A stretch of 64,000 nucleotides of DNA, taken from contig NZ_FNOE01000001.1 in NCBI RefSeq assembly GCF_900106555.1, forward strand, positions 186,001 through 250,000, given 5' to 3'. Made by a program: the position numbers and the translations under genes. The notes beneath the pieces are model-generated. The model was given only the letters and a program-made list of their open reading frames with translations. It did no database searches and had not been told where the DNA came from. Position 1 is the stretch's first letter. Each line of letters starts with the position of its first letter. Origin of the DNA: Nitrosomonas oligotropha. GTDB taxonomy: Bacteria; Pseudomonadota; Gammaproteobacteria; Burkholderiales; Nitrosomonadaceae. This document shows positions 29,318-38,900 of this stretch, piece by piece.

Positions 29318-30685
29318 ATGTCAATAACCTATACTATCATTTCATTCATACTGGCCCTGGGTATATTGATTACATTTCATGAGTTTGGCCATTATCTGGT
29401 GGCGCGCTGGAATGGTGTGAAAGTGCTGCGGTTTTGCATTGGATTCGGTCAACCCATTTTCAGTAAACGCTGGGGAAAAGACCAGACAGAATGGGTGATT
29501 GCCGCAATTCCACTGGGTGGCTATGTCAAGATGCTGGATGAAAATGAAGGCCACGTTGCAGCGGAGGATTTACCGCGCGCATTCAACCGTCAGCCGGTCG
29601 CCCGGCGTTTCGCTATCGTAGCTGCGGGACCTATAGCCAATTTTTTGTTAGCGATTGTTTTATATTGGCTGCTCTTCATTCTCGGTGTTAATGGTATGAA
29701 GCCCGTGGTGGGTCCGGTTGAGCCTGCTACGGCTGCCGCCCATGCGCAATTTGTAGAAGGTGAGACCATTGTCAGCATCGAAAACGAGCCGGTCGCCAGC
29801 TGGCAGGATGCGCGTTGGGCTTTATTACGATACGCAATTGATCAATCCGCGAACGTAACGATACAAACCGTTAATAAAAATGGTGAAATCAATTTGCGTA
29901 AACTGGATTTAAGCCGTGTCGATCCGGATAAGCTCAATGAAAATTTTCCAGGCATTATTGGACTCACCAGTTATCAACCCATCATCAAGCCAGTCATCGG
30001 ACAGGTCATAGCCGATGGAGTTGGCAACAAAGCCGGGCTGCAAGCAGGCGATGAAATCATCGCTGTCTATGATACGGAAATCCATACTTGGATGGATTTT
30101 GTCAAAGAAATACGCTCGAGCGCCGGACGGACACTGGAGCTGGAAATTTTGCGCAGCGGCGAAATGATCGCGCTGACTGTTACGCCGGAAACAACGGTTG
30201 AAAATGGCAAGCAAGTCGGCAAAATCGGTGTGGCACCGGTTATCAACCAGGCTGAGTTTGACGAATTGCTCGTCACCGTCAGTTATTCTCCCGGCAAAGC
30301 ATTCCAGAAAGCCATCGAGAAGACTTGGGAAACGACCATACTGACATTGCAAATGCTAACCAAAATGATCACGGGCGACGTTTCCCTGAAAAATGTCAGC
30401 GGACCGATTTCCATTGCCGATTACGCCGGCCAATCCGCGCAGATGGGGTTGGTATCGTATCTGGCGTTTCTGGCGTTGATCAGTGTCAGTATAGGCGTTC
30501 TAAACTTGTTGCCGATTCCGATTCTGGATGGCGGGCACCTCATGTATTATCTGATTGAAATCATCAGAGGCAATCCGCTTCCTGACAAAGCCATCATCAT
30601 TGGGCAGAAGATTGGCATGGCCATGTTGTTTACCCTGATGACATTTGCCATCTATAACGATATTAACCGGCTTATTACTGGCTAG
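29318..30685 (+). CDS. rseP: Site-2 membrane metalloprotease RseP
   Basis: Intramembrane zinc protease that cleaves anti-sigma factor RseA and remnant signal peptides. 455 residues. The zinc motif HEFGH is at 21-25 in the first membrane helix. Two PDZ domains follow (one with GNKAGLQAGDEIIAV), and the second zinc ligand motif LLPIPILDGGH is near the C terminus. Its position directly ahead of bamA is the standard envelope-stress arrangement. Confidence 0.97.
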   Translation: MSITYTIISFILALGILITFHEFGHYLVARWNGVKVLRFCIGFGQPIFSKRWGKDQTEWVIAAIPLGGYVKMLDENEGHVAAEDLPRAFNRQPVARRFAIVAAGPIANFLLAIVLYWLLFILGVNGMKPVVGPVEPATAAAHAQFVEGETIVSIENEPVASWQDARWALLRYAIDQSANVTIQTVNKNGEINLRKLDLSRVDPDKLNENFPGIIGLTSYQPIIKPVIGQVIADGVGNKAGLQAGDEIIAVYDTEIHTWMDFVKEIRSSAGRTLELEILRSGEMIALTVTPETTVENGKQVGKIGVAPVINQAEFDELLVTVSYSPGKAFQKAIEKTWETTILTLQMLTKMITGDVSLKNVSGPISIADYAGQSAQMGLVSYLAFLALISVSIGVLNLLPIPILDGGHLMYYLIEIIRGNPLPDKAIIIGQKIGMAMLFTLMTFAIYNDINRLITG

Positions 30686-30688
30686 ATA

Positions 30689-32995
30689 ATGAAATTCCAG
30701 CATTTTGCCGTTGCACTTGTCAGCTTTTTTTATGCACTCTCCTGTTGGGCCAGCGATTCTTTCATTGTCAAAGATATCCGTGTTGAAGGCATACAACGTA
30801 CCGAAGCCGGCACGGTATTCAGTTATCTGCCGATTAAAGTCGGCGATGCTATGAATGAAGACAAAGCCACCGAGGCGATCAAGGCGCTTTATGCAACCGG
30901 TTTTTTCAAAGATGTAAAATTAAAATCCGAAAACAACATCTTGATCGTGGAAGTTGTAGAGCGGCCGGCAATTGCGCAAATCAGTATCAATGGCGCGAAG
31001 GAATTCGAGAAAGACAAACTGCTCGAAGGATTAAAGCAAGCAGGCATATCAGAATCGCGGATTTTCAGCCGTTCGTTGCTGGAAAGAGCGGAGCTGGAAT
31101 TGAAGCGTCAGTACATCAGCCGTGGCAAATATGCCGTCAAAATTACCACAACCACAACGCCTCTTGAACGTAACCGTGTGGCGATTAATTTTGACATCAA
31201 GGAAGGCCGCACAGCCAGAATTAAGAAAATAAGCTTTGTTGGTAATGAAAAATTTCCCGACAAAGAGTTGCGTGGCATACTGGTGCTCAGAAAACCTGAT
31301 TTATTGAGCTGGTTCACCAAAAATGACCAATATTCAAAGCAGAAACTAGCCGCCGACCTGGAAACGCTGCGTTCTTATTATTTGGATCGCGGCTATCTTG
31401 AATTCAATATTGAATCAACGCAAGTATCGATTACGCCGGACTTACGCGACATCTATATCACCGTCAACGTCACCGAAGGCGCTCAATATACCGTCTCCGA
31501 TATCAAAGTGGCTGGCGATACCATTGTGCCGGAAGAAGAATTGCGCAAACTGATTTTACTCAAAAGCGGCGCGGTATTCGCCCGGCAAAAGCTGACCGAG
31601 TCGATCAAATCCATGACCGATCGCCTGGGTGACGATGGATATGCCTTTGCCAATATCAATGCATCGCCGGAAATCGATCATGAAAAACGGCAAGCTGGAT
31701 TTACATTCTTTGTTGATCCAGGCCGCCGGGTTTATATCCGGAAAATTAACATCACAGGTAACGACCGCACACGTGACGAAGTGATCCGGCGCGAGTTCCG
31801 GCAAATGGAAGGCGCTTGGTATTCCACGAAAAATATCAATCTCTCCAAAGTGCGTGTGGACCGCTTATTTTTCTTCAATAGCGTCAATGTCGAAACGCCT
31901 GCCGTACCCAATAAAACGGATCAGGTGGATATCAATGTCAAGGTGGAAGAAAGACCGACCGGGTCCATCATGTTCGGTGCCGGTTATTCGCAGCAACAAG
32001 GTATTATTCTGAATGGCTCGGTTTCGCAGAACAATATTTTTGGCACCGGTAATTTTTTCAGTCTGGATGTTAATACCGGCCTTATCAATAAAACCTATGC
32101 CGCTTCATTCACCAATCCCTATTTTACCGTGGACGGAGTCAGCCTCGGTTTCGATGTTTACAAGCGGGATTTGAATACCCGGCCTTTGACGCAGGTGGGC
32201 GCATTTAAAACGGAAACTGTCGGGGCTGGCGTACGGTTGGGTATACCGATTGCCGAAGGCGATATCGTTTCTTTCGGATTGGCTGCGGAAAATACGCATA
32301 TCGGTACTTTTTCAGATAGCCCGAGGCGTTACCTGGAGTTTGTTGATAAATTCGGCGAATCCACTAATAATTTTCCATTTACCGTCAGCTGGGCTCGAGA
32401 CCGCCGTGACAGCGCCATCTGGCCCACTTCCGGCACGACGCATCGATTGTTCGGTGAAGTCAGTGTGCCGGGCGGGGATTTGAATTACTACAAAGTCAGT
32501 TACAATCAAAAATGGTATTTTCCCATTACCGATTTCTTCACTTTGATGCTAAATGGCGAAGCCGGTTACGGTGACGGGTATACCGGAAATACATTGCCGT
32601 TCTTCAAAAACTTTTTTGCTGGCGGTAATAATTCCGTGCGGGGGTATAATTTGAACTCTTTGGGTCCTCGTGATCAGTTTACAAATACCTCAAACAGCAA
32701 TTCAATCTTGTTCGCCGTTGGCGCCAGCAAGCGTGTTGTGGGTAATATCGAACTGATGTTCCCGGTACCCTTTATGAAAGACGATCGATCGTTGCGCTTG
32801 AGCACATTCCTGGATGGCGGTACCACATTCAATAAATTCGGCGACCTGAATAATTTTATGCGTTACTCGGCCGGATTGGCGCTTACCTGGGTCTCACCGA
32901 TGGGGCCATTGAAAGTTAGTATTGCGCAACCCTTGAATGATCAGCCCGGCGATAATTTGCAAAGATTCCAGTTCATGTTCGGGCAACAATTCTGA
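30689..32995 (+). CDS. bamA: Outer membrane assembly factor BamA
   Basis: Core of the BAM complex that folds beta-barrel proteins into the outer membrane. 768 residues: signal peptide (cleavage after CWA), five POTRA domains (about 24-420), then a 16-strand barrel. The conserved loop-6 VRGY motif lies within NNSVRGYNLNSLGP and the protein ends in Phe (FMFGQQF). It starts three bases after rseP; skp follows after 25 bases. Confidence 0.98.
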   Translation: MKFQHFAVALVSFFYALSCWASDSFIVKDIRVEGIQRTEAGTVFSYLPIKVGDAMNEDKATEAIKALYATGFFKDVKLKSENNILIVEVVERPAIAQISINGAKEFEKDKLLEGLKQAGISESRIFSRSLLERAELELKRQYISRGKYAVKITTTTTPLERNRVAINFDIKEGRTARIKKISFVGNEKFPDKELRGILVLRKPDLLSWFTKNDQYSKQKLAADLETLRSYYLDRGYLEFNIESTQVSITPDLRDIYITVNVTEGAQYTVSDIKVAGDTIVPEEELRKLILLKSGAVFARQKLTESIKSMTDRLGDDGYAFANINASPEIDHEKRQAGFTFFVDPGRRVYIRKINITGNDRTRDEVIRREFRQMEGAWYSTKNINLSKVRVDRLFFFNSVNVETPAVPNKTDQVDINVKVEERPTGSIMFGAGYSQQQGIILNGSVSQNNIFGTGNFFSLDVNTGLINKTYAASFTNPYFTVDGVSLGFDVYKRDLNTRPLTQVGAFKTETVGAGVRLGIPIAEGDIVSFGLAAENTHIGTFSDSPRRYLEFVDKFGESTNNFPFTVSWARDRRDSAIWPTSGTTHRLFGEVSVPGGDLNYYKVSYNQKWYFPITDFFTLMLNGEAGYGDGYTGNTLPFFKNFFAGGNNSVRGYNLNSLGPRDQFTNTSNSNSILFAVGASKRVVGNIELMFPVPFMKDDRSLRLSTFLDGGTTFNKFGDLNNFMRYSAGLALTWVSPMGPLKVSIAQPLNDQPGDNLQRFQFMFGQQF

Positions 32996-33020
32996 TTTAG
33001 TTGAGACTCCGGTAGTGTAT

Positions 33021-33554
33021 ATGTTGAAACAACAAATCAATCAACAGCGGCGCAATCTGGTTATGACGGTAACCGCTGCTATCATTGCCTGTGGATTCAC
33101 GGTTGCCTTTGCTGGCGATATCAAAATCGGCGTAGTGAATACCGAAAAAATTCTACGCGAATCCGCGCCTGCGATCCAAGCGCAAAAAAAAATCGAGCAG
33201 GAATTCGTGCCGCGTGACGAAGATATCAAGAAAATGGCTTTGGAAGCCAAGAACCTGCAAGATAAGCTGGAAAAAAACAGCATAAAGATGGAAGAAACCG
33301 AACGGCGCAACCTGGAAAGAAACCTCGCCAATCTGAGCCGGGAATATCAACGCGCGCAGCGCCAAATGCGCGAAGATCTGAGCGTGCGTCAAAACGAAGA
33401 ATACAGCGTCATCCTGGAGCGCACCAATCGTGCTATCAGCAAAATCGCTGAAGCGGAAAATTATGATCTGATATTGCAATTGCAAGACTCGGTGTATAGA
33501 AGTCAGCGTATCGATATCACGGATAAAGTGATTAAAACGCTCGACAAAGAATAA
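33021..33554 (+). CDS. skp: Periplasmic chaperone Skp/OmpH
   Basis: Trimeric jellyfish-like chaperone that carries unfolded outer-membrane proteins to BamA. From the ATG at 33021 the protein is 177 residues, with a signal peptide ending near VAFAGD, then [14 protein letters not shown], a long charged coiled-coil (about 60-140), and the closing [18 protein letters not shown]. The frame is open back to 32937 inside bamA, but that start would bury the signal peptide, so it was not used. Confidence 0.93.
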   Translation: MLKQQINQQRRNLVMTVTAAIIACGFTVAFAGDIKIGVVNTEKILRESAPAIQAQKKIEQEFVPRDEDIKKMALEAKNLQDKLEKNSIKMEETERRNLERNLANLSREYQRAQRQMREDLSVRQNEEYSVILERTNRAISKIAEAENYDLILQLQDSVYRSQRIDITDKVIKTLDKE

Positions 33555-33610
33555 CAAGTCACAATTCAATCAATGTTGATTGCGTCCCTAGGGCTAGAAA
33601 GGAAAATAAA

Positions 33611-34054
33611 ATGAGCACTATGAATATTCACGAAATCTTAAAATACTTACCGCACCGCTACCCGATTTTACTGGTAGACCGGGTCATTTCATATGAAGCG
33701 GGTAAGGATATCGTCGCATTGAAAAATGTTTCCATTAATGAGCCGTTTTTTTCCGGACATTTTCCCCATCATCCCGTCATGCCGGGTGTTTTGATTGTCG
33801 AAGCATTAGCGCAAGCTGCCGCGATTCTGACGCTGAGAACCGAAGATACGGTTAACAAAGAAGACACGGTTTACTATTTTGTCGGTATCGACGGTGTCCG
33901 TTTCAAGAGACCGGTCATTGCCGGTGATCAGTTAATCCTCAAAGTCGCCATCGAACGGCAAATCAAAGGACTGTGGAAATATTCGGCGCGTGCGGAAGTC
34001 GATGGACAACTGGTGACTGAAGCTCAACTGATGTGTACCGCCAGAAGTGTCTAG
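33611..34054 (+). CDS. fabZ: 3-hydroxyacyl-[acyl-carrier-protein] dehydratase FabZ
   Basis: Hot-dog-fold dehydratase of fatty-acid elongation. 147 residues. Catalytic His50 in [14 protein letters not shown] and Glu64 in VEALAQAA are present, with [13 protein letters not shown] at the N terminus. An RBS (AAAGGAAAA) precedes the ATG. In most proteobacteria fabZ lies between lpxD and lpxA; here both are missing, and the neighbours are skp and rnhB directly. Confidence 0.97.
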   Translation: MSTMNIHEILKYLPHRYPILLVDRVISYEAGKDIVALKNVSINEPFFSGHFPHHPVMPGVLIVEALAQAAAILTLRTEDTVNKEDTVYYFVGIDGVRFKRPVIAGDQLILKVAIERQIKGLWKYSARAEVDGQLVTEAQLMCTARSV

Positions 34055-34078
34055 GATCCAATCCTATCGATTAAAATA

Positions 34079-34675
34079 GTGACTGGCAACGGAGCTGAAG
34101 CTGCCGCCAATGAACTGATTTGCGGCGTCGATGAAGCTGGCCGGGGACCTCTTGCCGGACCCGTTTATGCAGCCTGTGTGATACTGAATGCCGATCACCC
34201 GATCACAGGATTGGCTGATTCTAAAAAGCTAAGTGAAAGCAAGCGCGATGCGCTTGCAATCATGATCAAACAACATGCTGCCGCATGGGCTGTGGCATCG
34301 GCTACAGTCGAAGAAATCGATCAGCTCAACATCCTGCAAGCAAGCTTATTGGCCATGCAACGTGCCGTGAGAAGCTTACCGTTTGTGCCTGATATCGCAC
34401 TCGTCGATGGAAATCAAAGCCCGCGCTTGCCATGTCCGGTGCGCACCATCATCCGGGGTGACAGTCTGATACCCGCCATTTCAGCTGCTTCTATTTTAGC
34501 CAAAACTGCACGTGACGCAGAAATGAAGCGATTGCACCAGCTTTATCCATGTTATGGCTTTGATAAGCACAAAGGCTATGGAACCAAAGCGCATTTGGCC
34601 GCACTGCAAGAATATGGCGCTTGTAAAATACACCGGCAAAGTTTTGCACCGGTCAATGCCTTAAACCTGCGATGA
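34079..34675 (+). CDS. rnhB: Ribonuclease HII
   Basis: Cleaves RNA in RNA-DNA hybrids, including single ribonucleotides in DNA. 198 residues. Metal-binding D18 and E19 are in [19 protein letters not shown]110 in IALVDGN. It has a GTG start at 34079, 24 bases after fabZ. It ends the rpsB-to-rnhB gene series. Confidence 0.95.
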   Translation: MTGNGAEAAANELICGVDEAGRGPLAGPVYAACVILNADHPITGLADSKKLSESKRDALAIMIKQHAAAWAVASATVEEIDQLNILQASLLAMQRAVRSLPFVPDIALVDGNQSPRLPCPVRTIIRGDSLIPAISAASILAKTARDAEMKRLHQLYPCYGFDKHKGYGTKAHLAALQEYGACKIHRQSFAPVNALNLR

Positions 34676-35042
34676 TCATTGAATCGCTACGATGGCTTTC
34701 ATTCTGCATCATCTTTTAAAACCAAATGAGAGCCTTAGGATGTGCTGAGCGCAGTGAAGCGCATCATTCGCAATGGATGCCTCTCTCCGCGCCGTAAGTT
34801 AAATCACAATACCTTTGCGTAAGCATGGCGTTTTGCACGAAATTACCGGATAAACTCGTAACCATGTGTTCATTTTCGCCGGATATTGAGCTACTTTTAG
34901 CGATTGAGCTGATTAATGCCAGTGAATCGTTCCGATAGATGGGGTATCGCAAGTAGTGTTCGCTATACCCGAGATTCGCTCAGTTTGTCTTACAACAATG
35001 TTATGATTTGCTCCTGAATATGAACCCATCGCTGGAGAAATC
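34676..35042. other. 367-base gene-free region
   Basis: No convincing gene on either strand; a 62-codon minus-strand frame at 34764-34952 has no recognisable features and no RBS. A GC-rich segment near 34740-34775 with imperfect palindromic character (GTGCTGAGCGCAGTGAAGCG) resembles intergenic repeats. An RBS (GGAGAAATC) lies just before the next gene. Confidence 0.5.
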
Positions 35043-35690
35043 ATGCGTGACTCAGAACCTCAATTCGGTTTGAATTTTAATTTCATCGTGCCAATTGCCA
35101 TGTTGGCTGTTTTATTGCTGGTGCCTTTTTCGATCAACGCGGTGTTGCATATGTTGTCGGCTAAAAGGCTACACAATCCGGTGATCATGAAATTGCCGCT
35201 GGATAGCACGGTGATTACGATTCCGTCGGAGGTGAAACAATATGAACCGTTTGAGGTGGCGGTCAATCTGGAAACAAAACATCTTGCCAAGTTTTTGAAT
35301 GAGATTGTAGCGACGGCGTCCGAAGGAACTTCGATACAGGGAATTCGCGGTGTTGTGTCGCTCAATATGAAGGCTGAGATCGCTGGCGATGGTTTTGAAA
35401 TTGACAGATTGGGCGCGCAGGATCCGGTTTCGGATTATGGCGGCAAAGCTAAGTGGCGTTGGCGCGTGACGCCGGAATCATCCGGGGAACAGGTTTTGAA
35501 GTTTCAGCTGCATATAGTGACGCAAGATAATGCGCAGGCAGACACTAAAGCGCTGGGTCTCGCCGAAGCGAATTTTTCCGTTCAGGCGAATCTGTCGGAG
35601 TGGATGAAACGGAATGGAGTCTGGGTTGCTTTGCTGCTAGCGGTACTTGCGACGGCCTTTTATGGCTTGCGGCGGCGTTACGTGCGATAG
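35043..35690 (+). CDS. Membrane protein of unknown function with periplasmic beta domain
   Basis: 215 residues. A first membrane helix spans about 14-33 (FIVPIAMLAVLLLVPFSINA) and a second about 192-209 (GVWVALLLAVLATAFYGL), ending in the positive tail RRRYVR. The 150-residue part between them is predicted beta-rich, with KWRWRVTPESSGEQVLKFQL, a pattern like immunoglobulin-like or cupredoxin-like sandwich domains. By the positive-inside rule the C terminus is cytoplasmic and the middle domain periplasmic. An RBS is present. I do not recognise the family. Confidence 0.75.
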   Translation: MRDSEPQFGLNFNFIVPIAMLAVLLLVPFSINAVLHMLSAKRLHNPVIMKLPLDSTVITIPSEVKQYEPFEVAVNLETKHLAKFLNEIVATASEGTSIQGIRGVVSLNMKAEIAGDGFEIDRLGAQDPVSDYGGKAKWRWRVTPESSGEQVLKFQLHIVTQDNAQADTKALGLAEANFSVQANLSEWMKRNGVWVALLLAVLATAFYGLRRRYVR

Positions 35691-35750
35691 CTACATATCT
35701 GATTTGTATTGAGAATTGTAATAATCGTATTGAATGATTTTTCCAGGGTG

Positions 35751-35778
35751 CTTGAAAAAAAATAATTGATCCTTATAT
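35751..35778 (+). promoter_or_regulatory. Possible heat-shock (sigma-32) promoter of hsp20
   Basis: CTTGAAA (35751-35757), a 13-base spacer and CCTTATAT (35771-35778) resemble the sigma-32 consensus CTTGAAA - CCCCATNT. It would leave about 120 bases of untranslated leader before the hsp20 ATG. Confidence 0.45.
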
Positions 35779-35907
35779 CAGGTTTGAAAGTGTATTTTTT
35801 GTAACTGTGAGAACGCTGCATTAAACCTAGAGCAATTTGAGATTGAATGAGGCGTTGATGTTGAACTTACACAATGTGCTTTTTTAATTGATAAGGAGAA
35901 ATTGAGT

Positions 35908-36333
35908 ATGGCTATTACACGTTATGAACCTTGGGGATTGTTGAGTCAACTGCAAAGAGAATTGGAACGCAGTGTCGCCGAAGGCTCTACCGCAACGGCC
36001 GAGTGGTCTCCCGCGGTGGATATTAGGGAAGAAGCGGATAAATTTGTTATTCATGCGGATATTCCGGGAGTAAAACCGGAAGAAATCGATATCAGCATGG
36101 AAGATGGCGTACTCACCATCAAAGGTGAGAAAAAATCGGAAAGTAAAACCGAAAAAGAAGGCTATAAACGCGTTGAGCGTACGTACGGCTCCTTCTACCG
36201 CCGCTTCAGTCTGCCGGATACCGCTAACGCTGAAGCGATTTCCGCATCGTCAAAACACGGCGTGCTGGAGGTGGTTATACCGAAGCGTGAAGCCGTGCAA
36301 CCGAAGAAAATTAGCGTCACTGCGGCCGAGTAA
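35908..36333 (+). CDS. Small heat-shock protein Hsp20
   Basis: ATP-independent chaperone that holds unfolding proteins. 141 residues from the ATG at 35908 (MAITRYEPWGLLSQLQREL). The alpha-crystallin domain runs from about 38 (WSPAVDIREEADKFVIHADI) to about 130, with PGVKPEEIDISMEDGVLTI and the conserved A-x-x-x-N-G-V-L-like segment SSKHGVLEV. A TTG two codons upstream is an alternative start. A good RBS (AAGGAG at 35892-35897) and a strong UUCG terminator frame the gene as a single unit. Confidence 0.95.
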   Translation: MAITRYEPWGLLSQLQRELERSVAEGSTATAEWSPAVDIREEADKFVIHADIPGVKPEEIDISMEDGVLTIKGEKKSESKTEKEGYKRVERTYGSFYRRFSLPDTANAEAISASSKHGVLEVVIPKREAVQPKKISVTAAE

Positions 36334-36361
36334 TGCAGTCTTTTTGACGCGCAACCATGCG

Positions 36362-36390
36362 AAATGGAGCCTTCGGGCTCCATTTTTATT
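36362..36390 (+). terminator. Intrinsic terminator after hsp20
   Basis: AAATGGAGCC (36362-36371), loop TTCG, GGCTCCATTT (36376-36385), followed by TTATT. It is a perfect 10-bp stem with the stable UUCG tetraloop. Confidence 0.92.
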
Positions 36391-36513
36391 ACTCCTGTTT
36401 TTGCCAAGCGGGCCAAAGCATGACAAAATTGCCTCCTTTTGGTTTATTGGGAAATGAAAAATCAATAACTTGATTAATCCCGCAATCGATTTTATCCACA
36501 TTAAACTTCACTG

Positions 36514-38439
36514 ATGCCGCTCATTACACTGGAAAATGCCTGCCTGGCTTTTGGCCACCATGCTTTGCTTGATCATGCCAACTTGCAGCTCGACCCGGGC
36601 GAGCGTGTTGGTCTGATCGGCAGAAACGGCGGCGGTAAATCAAGCTTACTGCGATCATTGGCTGGCGAGATTAAACTCGATGACGGCCGGCTATGGCGTG
36701 CGCCCAATTTAAAGCTGGCGTATGTGCCGCAAGAGCCGCTTCTGAATCCCACTAACACGGTATATCAAGAAGTTTCCACGGGATTGGGCAATATCAGCCG
36801 GATATTGCTGGAGTATCACGCTATTTCGCATGAATTAGGCGAAACACCGGAAAATACCGAAGCGTTGCTGATCCGTCTGCAAGATTTGCAAGGCGCTTTG
36901 GAAGTCGACGGCGGATGGAACCTGCAAGCAAAAATAGAAACTGTGATCGATAAGCTGAATTTGCCTGCGGATACTCTGATTGATCATCTCTCCGGAGGGT
37001 TAAAAAAACGTGTGGCGCTGGCGCGTGCGCTGGTGATATCGCCGGATGTGCTGTTACTGGATGAGCCTACCAATCATTTGGATTTTTCTTCCATTGAATG
37101 GCTGGAAGGATTGCTGCGGGATTTTTCCGGTAGCGTTTTGTTTATCACGCATGACCGCCGTTTTCTCGATAATGTAGCGACCAGAATTATTGAGCTAGAT
37201 CGCGGAAATTTGCAGACTTTCTCCGGCAATTTCTCCGATTACCAGCGCCAGAAAGCGGAAATGCTGGAAGTCGAAGCGATACATAACCGGAAATTCGATA
37301 AATTCCTGGCGCAGGAAGAAGTTTGGATACGCAAAGGAATCGAAGCGCGGCGCACACGTAACGAAGGCAGAGTGCGAAGGCTGGAATCATTGCGTTTGGA
37401 ACGCGCGGCGCGCCGGGACAAGGTTGGAAAGGCCAATATCAGTGTCGACGCGGGTGAACGTTCGGGCAAGTTGGTTGCTGAACTGGCGCATGTTAGTAAA
37501 AGCTACGGTGACAAAGCGATTATCACGGATTTCTCCTGTCGCATTATGCGCGGTGACCGGGTGGGATTGCTGGGTCCGAATGGCGCTGGAAAATCGACGT
37601 TATTAAAATTGATTTTGGGCGAATTGCAACCGGATTCCGGCAACATTCAGCAAGGCACCAAAGTGTCGGTTGCTTATTTCGATCAGATGCGTGAGCAGCT
37701 CAATGAAGAAATGGTTCTGACGGATACCATCAGCCCCGGTTCGGATTTTGTTGAGATTAACGGTAAGCGTAAGCATGTTATCAGTTATCTGGAGGATTTC
37801 TTGTTTCCCCCGGAACGCGCTCGATCGCCCGTCAAATCACTTTCAGGCGGCGAACGCAATCGTTTGTTGCTGGCGCGATTATTTACCCGCCCTGCCAACG
37901 TGCTGGTACTGGACGAGCCCACCAACGATCTGGATATCGAAACGCTGGAATTGCTGGAAGCCTTGTTGCAAGATTATTCCGGTACGTTGTTTTTGGTCAG
38001 TCATGACCGGGAATTTCTGGATAATGTCGTTACACAAGTAATTGCATTTGAAGGAAATGGAAAATTATGTGAATATATTGGCGGTTATGAAGATTGGATA
38101 CGTGCAAAACAGTTTGAAGATAATAGCAATCAGCAAAAAATATTATCAAAGCAGCCGGAAACCTCACCAAACAGTGGTTCTACAGCGCCAAAACTTGCTC
38201 GGACTAAAAAACTGAGTTATCAGGAAACACGTGAACTTGAAGCATTACCTGGTAAAATTGATATGTTGGAACGGGAGCAGGCCAATATTACTTTACGCCT
38301 GAACGAACCAGCAATTTATCGTGATTACCCAGACGAAGTAAAAGCATTACAAACACGCTTAGCGGCGATTGAAAAAGAATTGACAGACTGCCTTGCAAAA
38401 TGGGAAGAATTGGAGTCGAAATCTATTGCAAAAACGTAG
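36514..38439 (+). CDS. uup: ABC-F ATPase Uup
   Basis: Soluble tandem ABC protein linked to ribosome function and branched-DNA processing; not a transporter. 641 residues. The first ATPase has Walker A GRNGGGKSS (36-44), signature LSGGLKKRVALARAL and LLLDEPTNHLD. The second has GPNGAGKST, LSGGERNRLLLARL and LVLDEPTNDLD. The linker helix with many Arg follows the first domain, and residues about 570-637 form the C-terminal coiled coil that defines Uup. Confidence 0.93.
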   Translation: MPLITLENACLAFGHHALLDHANLQLDPGERVGLIGRNGGGKSSLLRSLAGEIKLDDGRLWRAPNLKLAYVPQEPLLNPTNTVYQEVSTGLGNISRILLEYHAISHELGETPENTEALLIRLQDLQGALEVDGGWNLQAKIETVIDKLNLPADTLIDHLSGGLKKRVALARALVISPDVLLLDEPTNHLDFSSIEWLEGLLRDFSGSVLFITHDRRFLDNVATRIIELDRGNLQTFSGNFSDYQRQKAEMLEVEAIHNRKFDKFLAQEEVWIRKGIEARRTRNEGRVRRLESLRLERAARRDKVGKANISVDAGERSGKLVAELAHVSKSYGDKAIITDFSCRIMRGDRVGLLGPNGAGKSTLLKLILGELQPDSGNIQQGTKVSVAYFDQMREQLNEEMVLTDTISPGSDFVEINGKRKHVISYLEDFLFPPERARSPVKSLSGGERNRLLLARLFTRPANVLVLDEPTNDLDIETLELLEALLQDYSGTLFLVSHDREFLDNVVTQVIAFEGNGKLCEYIGGYEDWIRAKQFEDNSNQQKILSKQPETSPNSGSTAPKLARTKKLSYQETRELEALPGKIDMLEREQANITLRLNEPAIYRDYPDEVKALQTRLAAIEKELTDCLAKWEELESKSIAKT

Positions 38440-38546
38440 CTCCGGTAACAAATTTCCCCATAAACAACATGGACATGCTTACACTTATTCATTGACCAAA
38501 TCGGGCGCATCGTTTAAAGTTCAACTTTTGAGAGAAGGAGGCTTAC

Positions 38547-38873
38547 ATGAAACAAAAATCGATTATGAATTTACTACTTGCCTTGGGCATGTTCTTGGCA
38601 TTTTCGGGAGCAACTCAAGCAGCTGGAGACGCAGCGGCAGCAAAAGACAAGTTATCAATGTGTGCAGGTTGTCACGGGATTCAAGGTTATAAAACCGCTT
38701 TTCCTAGCGCTTATCATGTTCCAAAGCTGGGCGGACAACATGCAGAATATATCATTAAAGCGTTGGAAGGTTACAAAAATGGCTCACGTAGCCATCCTAC
38801 CATGACAGCCTTGGCTAAGACATTGTCTCAACAAGATATAGAAGATCTTGCTGCATACTATTCTAAAAATTAA
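38547..38873 (+). CDS. Monohaem cytochrome c (c553/c4-like), first of pair
   Basis: 108 residues with a signal peptide (cleavage near TQAAGD). Haem motif CAGCH is at 39-43 and the likely axial ligand is Met86 in HPTMTALA. KLGGQHAEYIIKALEGYKNGSR and LSQQDIEDLAAYYS are typical of the cytochrome c553/c4-type single domain. RBS GAAGGAGG precedes the ATG. It is followed after 27 bases by a second, related cytochrome; the pair looks like a tandem duplication. Confidence 0.9.
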   Translation: MKQKSIMNLLLALGMFLAFSGATQAAGDAAAAKDKLSMCAGCHGIQGYKTAFPSAYHVPKLGGQHAEYIIKALEGYKNGSRSHPTMTALAKTLSQQDIEDLAAYYSKN

Positions 38874-38900
38874 CTGAGTCATTCACGCAAGGAACGAATT

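Noticed and set aside
34764-34952. Small 62-codon minus-strand gene
   Set aside because: No RBS, no similarity I recognise, and ordinary for chance in 370 bases.
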